DNA of 64,000 nt from Tubiluchus corallicola (lineage: Eukaryota; Priapulida; Priapulimorpha; Priapulimorphida; Tubiluchidae). Each line of letters starts with the position of its first letter. The stretch's first letter is position 1. The stretch is from assembly GCA_030141605.1 (NCBI GenBank), contig JAQGDQ010000838.1:1-64000 (forward strand), in the 5' to 3' direction. Shown piece by piece: positions 38,808 through 48,503 of the stretch. The position numbers and the translations under genes are program-made. The notes beneath the pieces are model-generated. The model was not told where the DNA came from, did no database searches, and saw nothing but the letters and a program-made list of their open reading frames with translations.

Positions 38808-39205
38808 TCGAACGTTCGAGTTTGAATTCGTTTCGAAACAGTTTTTTAGTTCGAGTTTGATTCGAACCTAAAATTGTGGATTCGTATAATTTAGCACTTC
38901 GTCTACATACGTTCTTTCTCATCAGAACGTCTGAAACGTCATGCTGTCGGTTTAGTTGCCATTTCTGTGCAGAATTTTTAAAACAAATTATCTGTGTTTT
39001 ATTGCAAAATAAAATTAAGTAATATGCGTGAGTTTTGTGAAACTGCCTTTTGTTAATGATTCGAAAATCTGTACGATTCTCTTCAAAAATGAACTAAAAT
39101 TCGATTCGAATTCGAAAACTGGAGATTCGGCTTGATTCGAGTTCGAAAGTTACTTATTCGATTCGATAGGAAGTCGTTTTCTGGTAGAGAATGCTCACCT
39201 CTTAG
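38808..39205. mobile_element. TTCGA-rich MITE-like element
   Basis: Both ends are dense in TTCGA/TCGAA motifs in opposing arrangement (CGAACGTTCGAGTTTGAATT at the left; GATTCGAATTCGAAAACTGG and TTCGATTCGATAGG at the right), as in some hAT MITEs. The right end reappears inverted at 16728-16785. Flanks ATAGAAGT and TTAGAAGT could be an 8-bp target duplication. Exact termini are unsure. Confidence 0.5.
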
Positions 39206-40494
39206 AAGTCACCCCGGAATGGTGTTCAGCTGCCATTGTAACCTCTTTTCTATTTAATGTAATGTATTCTCTATTGAATGTAATCTATTCTTATACGACG
39301 TCTCTTACAGAAATAAGCAGCCAGAATTAAACAAAACAGCGAAAAAGTCGTTCTTACGCCCAAAGAGCAGTATTACACATCGTTAATAGAAGCAAAAAAC
39401 AAGTACTTTTCATTATTACACTATTAGTTCTCCTGGAGCTAGCATACAAAAGTATAGGTCGTTATTAGTTTGTAATTGAATAGCAAGAAATAAGTCAAAT
39501 AAATATGTGACAAAATTGCAATTTCGTCTTGATGAGGTGTGAACAATCTTCGTACGGGCGTAAAAAACACCTGTCATCTGTAAATGATGCAAAACAGCAG
39601 GTTTGTTCGTAATTCACTCAGCTGCAAGTGTTGAAAAGTGTTTTGCAGTGTTTACAATATCTAAAATATTGTTTTACCGCATAGAAAAGCTTTTACGTGA
39701 GCTGTGTAATTGTTGTAGATTCCTGTTTAAGGCCATTTGAGCTGGATGTTGCATTGTGCTGCCACCTAGCAACGAAAATAATACGAAAACAATTTACTCT
39801 GATTTTGGCCTTCGATGAAACCTTTGAGCATCGTAGCTTTTGAGTTTTGAAACATATAGGCAGTGTCGGCTCTACCACTAGACAAACAAGCAGTCGACAG
39901 AGGCGCCAAAATCTGGAACTATTGTTTAGTTTTTAAATTTAACTTTAATATTAAAAATAACATAGTGTTACTTAACTGCACAACACGTTAATTAAAGCAA
40001 AACCGGACCCAATTTTAAACTGTAGGTCAACACTGCTAGATTTTCCTACATAAACGTTTTCATCAGGAGGGCGCCACACGCTCTAGCTACATCACTGTAG
40101 CTAGAATTACAAAAAAATTACCAAATTCCAAGAAACAGGCCTTTAGGCAACTAGCAGCATTACGAAAACGGGGCAAGTAATGCGTCAGTAGTTATATATG
40201 CCTTATTAACTTGAACCAGTGACGCATTTGCGGATACACAATACGTGGTTTATGCATTCCATGTGTAATAGCTAGGCAGCTTATTAAATTATGACGCCAC
40301 ACTGAATATATTTATGTGTCAAGTGTGAATATCCTAAGTTTAAATCGGGACGTTGTCCTGGAAAAGCGGATATCCTGGTTTATGTCCTCCTGGAGTGACG
40401 ACGTACGGTTTAGTTTGAAAATTTGGCATGTTTCAAGCTAGACGATCGTGTTACTGTGATTTTAATTTTCCTGGTGATTTCGATGTGTGCACTA
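39206..40494. other. unassigned DNA with a family D fragment
   Basis: 39995-40045 matches the left end of family D (AAACCGGACCCAATTTTAAA). The rest is unassigned. Confidence 0.5.
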
Positions 40495-41080
40495 GAAGCT
40501 AAAACCGGATCCATCTTAAACTGCAGGTCAAAACAATCTACTTTTTAAAATATTGAAAGGGAACTTACTTTTTTTCAAAAATGACTTACGTGAAAGAATT
40601 ATTACCACACACACAATTTCACGTTCGCGCCACTAGTTCTTCGCTGTTACATGCATTTCGCCATTTTCTAGTTAGACGGGCACTAGCGTCTGCATTTCGG
40701 AAACGCATTGCACAAAAAACAGGTGATGTACCTTCCAGTTCATATGTGTTAGTTTGTGACAAACAGCGTGAGTACAGCGGTAAATTTTAAATTTGAATTT
40801 TTATCTTAAAACTTGCCTAGTTTTAGTACAACAAATTGAATATCTTACACTAGCACTGTACTTCAATTTTCGCTTATGCAAACACGTGCAAAACGCTCGT
40901 GGAATACTTTTGCTATTGAAAATTATGTTAGTTTGTGATGTCATCGATACTTGGGCTCGCGCGCCGTTAATTAAGTTCTTAATCTATTATTTAATTATCC
41001 GAAAGCTTTTGCAGTATTAACTGTGTTAAAATGTATACTTTTATCGGATTTGAAAATAGGTTAGTATATGAAAAATCATT
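40495..41080. repeat. dispersed repeat family D, copy 3
   Basis: Collinear with 29588-30220, including the GTTAGTTTGTGATGTCATCG and ATTTGAAAATAGG.TAGTAT blocks. Confidence 0.93.
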
Positions 41081-41516
41081 CTGTCTTCCTACATATACAC
41101 ACAGACATATTATTAAAAAGGGAAGCTATGAACCCAATGATGAGATGCTAATTTCAGAGGTATATGCAGTTGTTACACAAAATCATCCTAATTACGAAAG
41201 TTTGTACTACATTACTGTTTGTACAGTAATAATGGCGCTTGAGCGAATAATATTACTCTGGATACGTCTAGGGAAGACCAAAAGATTTTCTCTTTGGATT
41301 TAGAAATAATTAATCATTTCGGGAATTTCTAAATTAAAACGTAAAAAGTAATTCAACTAGCGAAGAATCACAGTGAATTAAATAAATTTTCTAAATTGTT
41401 AAAAACATTTTAAATTTAGTATTATATTAATAATCTTATAGTGTATTGCGTCCAATTTCTTAAGAAACTTAGAAAGTAAATGTAAAATGCCTTTGGAATC
41501 ATTTTGAAAAGCTTAT

Positions 41517-41517
<1 letters not shown>

Positions 41518-41604
<87 letters not shown>

Positions 41605-41635
41605 CAGTAGCAGTAGTAGCAGTAGCAGTAGCAGC

Positions 41636-41690
<55 letters not shown>
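41518..41690. repeat. CAG/TAG trinucleotide array
   Basis: 28 uninterrupted CAG units (41518-41601), then mixed TAG/CAG, then (TAG)n. It lies ~0.6 kb upstream of the tetraspan pseudokinase start codon. The polyserine and polyalanine ORFs have no independent support. Confidence 0.98.
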
Positions 41691-42187
41691 AAATCTTTAT
41701 TTGTCATTTTAAAAACATTGACCATCATAATAAAAGACAGACAATCAGTGTTAGTTCATATAAAAACATACACTGTTCTGAGCAAATGCGTCTGGTGCAA
41801 GCTAAACTATAAGTGCAACTAGAAATTCAAAAATAAAATATAAACTAGTTTAGTAAGGTCTAGGAAAAATAAAATTATGATATGAGTAAGTATCATCGTG
41901 TTCGTGTGTCGGATATTCAAAACAAGTCATTAAATGTTTTTTAATTAAGACTTGAATATTGATAAAGAGCTGCTGTGTTTTAGTGATGTCGGTAATGAAT
42001 TCCAGAGTTGTATTGCTTGCTTAGTAATGGAATTCTTTCCATATTGATGGTTCGAAATTTGTTTCTTCAATTGCATGGCTTTTTGTTTTAATTATTTAGA
42101 TTTTCATTGATTCAAAATTTAAACTATTTAAAGAGAATAAATTATCGTGTGGATGAATCAATAATCTTTTTTGTTGTTTTCTTTCAG

Positions 42188-42302
42188 TGGTATCTGATGT
42201 ACAATCTGCGCAAAACGTTGTTCTGGGAATTATTTGCATTGTTTGCGGGAATTTAGCTTGCCAAAATTGTACTGGACAGTGTACACTAGGCATCTCTTAA
42301 CA
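42188..42302 (+). promoter_or_regulatory. likely 5' UTR exon portion with a 3' splice site
   Basis: A long pyrimidine tract ending TTTTCTTTCAG at 42187 is a strong acceptor. The frame of the following gene has a TGA at 42195-42197, so the region up to the ATG at 42303 is probably untranslated and an upstream non-coding exon is implied. Confidence 0.55.
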
Positions 42303-44015
42303 ATGGCCATGATACCAGCAAATGTAGTGAACACGCCGAACTACGTGGTACAAGAAATGGCTGTACAAAATATGGCGACCGTGCAGCAAAAGCAAGACAG
42401 ACACCTAGCGGGAGATATAACAACTAAGAAACTGGCATTTGCTGCAGCGATCACTCAAACGGTTTTTGGTTTGATTTTTCTGCTTTTGCAAGTTATTGTG
42501 GTTTCTGTGACCTGTCGTGGTTGTGACGGAGCGTTGATTGGCTTATGGGCAGGCATTGTGTTTACAGTCACAGGAATTGTGGGATGTGTAGGAAGATTTA
42601 AGGACAGACCAGGAGTGTGGATAGGTTTCATGGTGTTATCTATTATTTCTGCAATAATAACATGCATAGCGTTAATTACAGCTGGTATTGTAGCAGCATT
42701 TACATCGGATCAAAACAGCACAGTTCACAATATTCACGTAACGTACGTTGCCTTTTGTGTACTAGAATTTATTACATCCCTTTTCTCAGCTGTAGTGTGC
42801 TGCAAGTTAATGTGCTGTAGAGTGACAGATTACAGCAAAAATCAAATGACAATCGTACCAGCATCAGCTACTGAACCTGGAAGAATGACAGGTGTGGTTG
42901 CCATCAATCAAGAGCAGAAGACGGAAGTTGTGTACGACCTTCCTTATGTTACACCACTTCCGCCGACGATGTCTGCAGGTCCTGCACTACCTCCTAGACC
43001 AGATGAAGTCACCGGTAACAACAAAATGCGATACAGAGAAAATCTTGCAAAAACTACTTCGGATGAAGTTGACACGAAGAGGAGCAAAATTCGCTATCTT
43101 GAAAAACTTGGGGAAGGAAGTTACAATGAAGTTTACAAAGCCATACTGCACAAAGATGCACAAGATAGAAACGTAGAAGAAAAAACAGTCATAGCCAAGT
43201 GTGCAATAAGGGGAAAACGAAATCAGTTTGTTACTGCATATCACGAAAAAGAGCTTGAGACTTTGAGAGAAATTCCTGTCCATGAAAATCTGCTGGGTAT
43301 TATCACGAAAATAAATGATGCAGACAAAGGTCAGGTGGTAATCGTTGATTATATGGAGGATGGAGACTTAAAATCGTTCCTTGTGAAGGAAGCAGAGTGT
43401 ACCGACCAGTACACAAATAGTGCTAACTTGACTGTCAGGATGGCAGTATCATTTGCTTCTGACATTGTCTCTGGACTTGAACATCTGGCTAAGCATAAAT
43501 GCTTGTGTCGTGATTTGGCCGCTAGGAGCATTCTTGTCTCTGCAGACCTTAGGTGCAAGGTCACTAAATTTGGGAAAGAAGAAGACGTTGTTAGTTATCG
43601 GTGCAGCGTGAAGAGATTACAAAAGCGTTTGCCAGTTCGCTGGATGGCACCCGAGTCTTTGCAATTTAACAAGTATTCTACAGAATCAGATGTCTGGTCA
43701 TTTGGGGTACTCTTCTGGGAAATCGTAACTCTTGGAGCTACGCCCTATCCAGAACACAAAACGGCTGGTGAGGTCGTTGAAGCCATCAGAAATGGATACC
43801 GCATGGAGTGTCCTCCGGGCTGCTCAGAGGAGTTGTATGAGCTGATCGAAGTTTGCTGGCGTGAAAGTCCCGATGACAGACCCAGCTTTCAACAACTGCG
43901 TCAGCAGTTACAGCAGATGCTGGAAGATGTCAGTGGCTACGAATCATTATCTGATTATAAGCTCATTGATGTCTATCAGGACCTCATGGCGGGTAACATT
44001 GACGAAATTGTCTGA
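42303..44015 (+). CDS. four-pass membrane protein with tyrosine pseudokinase domain and ITAM-like tail
   Basis: Intact 570-codon reading frame without introns. The start is the first ATG after an in-frame stop, in a good context (AACAATGG). Residues ~43-69, 76-96, 104-134 and 146-170 are four hydrophobic spans with MS4A/CD20-like spacing ([12 protein letters not shown] in the second). CCKLMCC after the last span may be palmitoylated. The linker has [11 protein letters not shown] and PALPPRP, SH2- and SH3-type ligands. Residues ~264-541 form a tyrosine-kinase fold: glycine loop GEGSYNEV, Lys299 in VIAKC, Glu317, [26 protein letters not shown]. The catalytic loop reads CRDLAARS (His402 to Cys, Asn409 to Ser) and DFG is KFG (Lys422). 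The metal-binding Asp and Asn are therefore gone and phosphotransfer is unlikely. The tail has YESL-x8-YQDL. It is probably a plasma-membrane signalling scaffold. Lack of introns suggests a retrogene or intron loss. Confidence 0.95.
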   Translation: MAMIPANVVNTPNYVVQEMAVQNMATVQQKQDRHLAGDITTKKLAFAAAITQTVFGLIFLLLQVIVVSVTCRGCDGALIGLWAGIVFTVTGIVGCVGRFKDRPGVWIGFMVLSIISAIITCIALITAGIVAAFTSDQNSTVHNIHVTYVAFCVLEFITSLFSAVVCCKLMCCRVTDYSKNQMTIVPASATEPGRMTGVVAINQEQKTEVVYDLPYVTPLPPTMSAGPALPPRPDEVTGNNKMRYRENLAKTTSDEVDTKRSKIRYLEKLGEGSYNEVYKAILHKDAQDRNVEEKTVIAKCAIRGKRNQFVTAYHEKELETLREIPVHENLLGIITKINDADKGQVVIVDYMEDGDLKSFLVKEAECTDQYTNSANLTVRMAVSFASDIVSGLEHLAKHKCLCRDLAARSILVSADLRCKVTKFGKEEDVVSYRCSVKRLQKRLPVRWMAPESLQFNKYSTESDVWSFGVLFWEIVTLGATPYPEHKTAGEVVEAIRNGYRMECPPGCSEELYELIEVCWRESPDDRPSFQQLRQQLQQMLEDVSGYESLSDYKLIDVYQDLMAGNIDEIV

Positions 44016-44999
44016 TTGTGTGCAAACGTTGATCAAATCATTCTGGCCCTCGAAACAAAGTGAAATGGTAGTTAAATCTTCATTAGTTGTTAAAGATTTG
44101 AAGAAATGATGATGAAATCGATTATCTACTTCCATTGTAAAGTGAGCACGCGTGTGACAAATTACTTCGACTTTCTAGTAAGCTAGCAGATCTTTTAAGA
44201 CTTGACATTGTGTGATAGTTTTAGAAATGTTGGGCTTAATTTTACTAAACTTATTTTATTACTTAAACTAAACTAGTTCAAATTTATTTTAAATACATCG
44301 CTTGACTATTCTTTGTAAGAATTGTAAATATCATTTAAACCTTTTGGTGATTTACTGTTACATTTTGTTTCGTCAAAAGCCCGTTTTATTCTGTATAGGA
44401 AAATATTTTTGTATTTTCGTGTACGTGTACACGTGCTAGATACAAACAAGTAATACATTGTTTATTGAGTACATTATACTGATTTCTACAAGCTGGCTTT
44501 TTCGTGTACAAGTCAAACAAGTAACATCACTAGAAGCAGACGAAGTTGTGTCTTCTTGTGGGTAGAGGCGTGGTCGCAGGCTGGGGAGGGAGTTTTTTTA
44601 ATCACTACCCCATACACAAACTTCTTGCTTGTCACTAGTGATACTTGTGATATGTGGTGTACGTGTACCACCTGTGATATAGGACGCTTTCGTTACGACA
44701 CCACAAACACTTTTTGCTACTAATTTCCGATACGTGCTGACACGTGGGTTCAGTGAATCTTTCCATTTAAGCATAGTTCACAGACATGTATTCCGAATAG
44801 AACCAAACAAAACAGTTCTTAATATTGCCGATAAATTCTGGGTTTAATGAAATAATAAGAACTAAAAAAAAAACAATCCACTCTAATCCAAAACAACAAC
44901 AAAGTTGTTATAATTACAAACAACGTTTCCAGACAACCTACGATAAACAGAAGACTAGTTAGCCCCAACCCAGGTGAGGGAGAATGATGTAAGGTAAGT
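44016..44999. other. 3' flank of the pseudokinase gene, unassigned
   Basis: AT-rich, with short self-complementary pieces (GTGTACGTGTACAC near 44420). No gene recognised. Confidence 0.4.
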
Positions 45000-45720
45000 A
45001 TACTTATCAGTTGTAGTGACTGCTGTCGGATTCCAACGTTTGACGATCTCCATCACTCTGGAAGCTGGAATAACGTGAGTAACCGGTTATGCGAACTTCG
45101 TGGAATCTTGAGCAGCTACTCTTCCAAAGCTTGAGCGGGGGTGGGTGGGTGTAATCTTACGTGGCCACTTCTACAATGCTTGTCAGGTGTACCGGAGTCG
45201 TAAGTGGTTACTTCTCCGATCCTAGTGGAGTGCAGTGGAGTCCTGGCCCATGGAGCTCGTAGAACTACCATTGGTACTACGTCTGGTCATCGCCTGGTTG
45301 TTTCTGCACCAGATCTCCCGAATTTCCGTTTACAGCAGTACGTCAAATAACGAATAATAGACAGTTTATTGGTGTTTTCGCCTCACGGCTCGAACACCTA
45401 ACCCTTTGGTGTGTCAGTGCCCTTTAATAACTTTCTGTCGCCACAATAATTAAGTTTTGACTTCGACTGTTAATAAATGTTCGTCGGAAGCCATATTCGA
45501 CGACTTCACTGGCCTAGCACGTTCGACACACTGTGTTGAGCCTGGTTTCAATTTCTAGGACAGGTAAAACTGGATGACCTTGTCCTTTAACACGACGGTT
45601 CATTGGCTAGATAGCCTGTTCAGTTGAGCGTATGACCAATCACTTACTTTCTTGTAAAGGAGATCTAGGACAGGTATGAGGTGGGACCCTTCCCAGAGCT
45701 AACTAGATGCATGCTCATAT
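45000..45720. other. GC-richer unassigned block
   Basis: Distinctly less AT-rich than its flanks, without a long ORF. On the minus strand it has an AATAAA at ~45371 and a TGGTGCAGAAAC sequence ~60 bases further on, an LTR-and-primer-site-like layout, but no terminal repeats or second LTR are visible. Confidence 0.3.
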
Positions 45721-46924
45721 ATGTACAGTCACAACTTGCTTTACTGTAGTAGGTAAATTCGCTTAATGAGTAATTAACTAATTACTCATTCAATTAACAT
45801 AAGTAATTAGCTAAATTAAGCTATTAATGTAGCCTAAGTATGGGATATACACAAAATCATACTAGAATACAGTTCAACTATATTAAAAGGGGTTGCAATG
45901 CTGCTCGGTAGTTCTTATATTCCAGACTGACGTCACAGTATATATATAGACATATATACACATATATCTATAAACACATATAACACGCACACACACACAT
46001 TTATTGCAAAAATTATACACTAGTACAGAGCAAAACAAATTACATCATACATAAAATCAGTGTATAACCAGTCAGTGACAGATGTCAGCAATTGTGTCAG
46101 TTAGAGTAAGTGAAAAATCACAAGAATAAAAACATTAAAATACTATATTACATATCTACAAATTTGTCCACATGATGACGTCATGGTGATTTATGAAATT
46201 GTGAATTTTAATACTTTTTGATAGTTATTGCTACTTTTTCAAAGGTTTAAATTTAAAAACTAATTAAGTTTTAAAGTCTTGGTACTGGTAGGAGACTACA
46301 ACCAGGTGAGCTATATTTTGGCTTGTCGTCTGCCAAATTCTATTATTAAAAAACCTAACGGACATAAGCGCAATACGAATTAATAATGTAGTGCTTGAAT
46401 ATTTATAACAAATTTTTAACGATCATAATGATAATAGTTCTGCTGAATTCATTTTGATTATGAATTGTATTTTTGCATGTTGTTTGTTTGGGAAAAAATA
46501 AAACGATTTGATTTGATTTTTGACTACTGGCATTGATGTTCTGAAGTTTAATCAGAAAAAAGTCGACGGGTAAATACTTGTATTAAGCATGATTGTTTTC
46601 TATAAATATCATTCTACGCTTCGTAGAAGATTAAACTAAATATTCGTTTACAACGGCCTTGGTCATGGGTTCAAGTCCCAGTGGGGGTAGAAAAGTGCTC
46701 AGACTTTTATAAGTTTTTCTGTTTTAGTACTGCTTTCATATGTTTACAAAGTGAGAGTTCACTTGTGCATAGGCATGTCAAATTGGAGATATTGTGATAA
46801 TAAAATCTGTTATAAAGGAACGTTCCATGATTCAAGTTAAATTTTATCTTGTAAATGTTGTTTTTCTGAACATTAAAATATTCTCTTTGATCTGATTTTG
46901 TGTTTTGGACCATATATAATTATG
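45721..46924. other. AT-rich DNA with a LINE-like tail and a tRNA-like box B
   Basis: 46480-46520 (AAAAAATAAAACGATTTGAT repeats) looks like a LINE 3' tail. GGGTTCAAGTCCCA at ~46668 fits a Pol III box B and T-arm, but no box A or tRNA fold accompanies it. Confidence 0.45.
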
Positions 46925-47190
46925 TTTAATGTTTGACTATATTTAGGAACGACTGGTTTTTGGTTTTTAGCTGTTGTTGTATTTTTGTTTTTTGTATTTA
47001 TGGACGTTTATGTATTTTTTCATAGTTGTGTTCTGCTGTCATTAGCGTCTTTTTGTTTACTGTCTTTCTGAGAAGGGTGGTTGACTCGCTAATCTTTGGT
47101 TTTTCGCCACCCTTTCTCCCATGTTCATTTGTATTTTTGTATATTTTATTGTCAAATTAATGTAAATTTATGGAGAAAAATAAAAAATCA
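46925..47190 (+). mobile_element. LINE 3' UTR fragment
   Basis: A stem with AAGGGTGG and CCACCCTT arms (~47075-47116) encloses GACTCG, followed by T-rich sequence and a GAAAAATAAAAAATC tail. The same layout (stem, GACTCG in the loop, AT-rich tail) follows the RT remnant at 13.3-14.0 kb. Confidence 0.6.
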
Positions 47191-48310
47191 CTTAATTCCA
47201 CAAACGTTGTTTCAAGTAAATGGTGTACGAACATGCTTTTAATTTTGCCATGGGAGACGGAGTCTTTGTGACAGTGCACAACATATTATAAATGAAACAC
47301 TTCTATAAAGTGTGTAAAAAGTTGGTCTTACTATAGTGGAACAGGCAGGAAACAACTTTTTTTTAAAATTGTTACTGAATGACCAAAGTTGAGTTTGTAT
47401 CAGCACTGATAATGGTAATCACCTGCATTCTTTTTCCACAGTAATCTTAATAAAACGTGACTGTGGCTCAACAGGTTACTGAACACTTTATAATCATGAT
47501 CACAGTTTTTCTTAGTTCTCGCTCCATTTCATCTTTCATTCACTACCCCCCCCCCACTTTTATGCATATATTATCATTATTTCAATTATTAATCACTTCT
47601 TTAAGATTTCCACGTACAGTGTGGCCTGTCAAGCTTTTAGGCTCAAACTGTATGCATCAAAATTATTCTGTAATGTAATTTGCACATGTATATGCTGCAT
47701 AATAATCTCTTTTGTAATTTCTGGATAATATTGCATTTATATTTATATTTACTTCAGTGAAATTATCTGTATTTTTATTATAACTGTAAGATGCAGTGTG
47801 GAAATAAATAAACTTAAACTTAAAAAAACTCTTGACGGATACGCGAACTGTAAAAAAAACACGGAGAAGTCACCTCCAGATCTGGTAAACCAGGAAAGAA
47901 CAGAAACGCAAAAAAACACAAATTTCTATTGCATTTTATATTATAAACTATCAAAGATAACAAGAAACACGAAGGCCAAACTACCATTCACACACATTTT
48001 ATAGTAAAATAAAAGAAATACTGATTAAACAAACAAACGACAAAGCATTGTGAACAAACTAGAGAAATTGTACGATGATTCTTAACGGCTGGAATACCTT
48101 CTATCAACAGAATGATGTGCTCACTAAGCTAAGTAACCATTAGTTAAATGCACTCCAACACTTAGAAAGAATAAAATTAGTTAAACTAGCAAAGATGATA
48201 GCAACAATCAACTGAATCAGCTACGAACACCGTGACGCCCTTTCAAATTTGAAGTGAAGTTTAAGTTTGTCAGGATTAGCTATGGGGCTAGAAGATCAAC
48301 TTTGCTCAAG
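47191..48310. other. AT-rich DNA, possible second LINE tail
   Basis: An 11-base C-run near 47547 and a tail-like AAATAAATAAACTTAAACTT at ~47800. No gene recognised. Confidence 0.45.
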
Positions 48311-48311
48311 G

Positions 48312-48503
48312 GGATCCTAGCTACACACTGGAAACCTCTTTGACTGCAAGTTGCCAGATTTGAGGAAAGCAGCTAGATTCCTAGCTACATCCTGGAAACC
48401 TCTTTGACGGCAAGTTGCCAGATTTGAGGAAAGCAGGTAGATTCCTAGCTACATCCTGGAAACCTCTTTGACTGCAAGTTGCCAGATTTGAGGAAAGCAG
48501 GTA
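48312..48503. repeat. 64-bp tandem repeat, three copies
   Basis: Units at 48312, 48376 and 48440 contain CTAGCTACATCCTGGAAACC and CAAGTTGCCAGATTTGAGGA, nearly identical. Confidence 0.95.

Noticed and set aside
41504-41812. Polyserine, polyalanine and polythreonine ORFs at the CAG/TAG array
   Set aside because: No coding context. The ATG-proximal part is not linked by frame or splice sites to the 42303 gene.
42234-42302. Upstream extension of the pseudokinase frame
   Set aside because: It would need a TTG start. The first in-frame ATG is at 42303 with better context, and a stop lies at 42195.
45000-45720. Solo LTR
   Set aside because: AATAAA and a TGGTGCAGAAAC sequence are suggestive, but TG...CA ends, target duplication and a second LTR are not visible.
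46660-46690. tRNA gene (GGGTTCAAGTCCCA)
   Set aside because: Only a T-arm-like box B; no box A, anticodon arm or acceptor pairing at the right distance.
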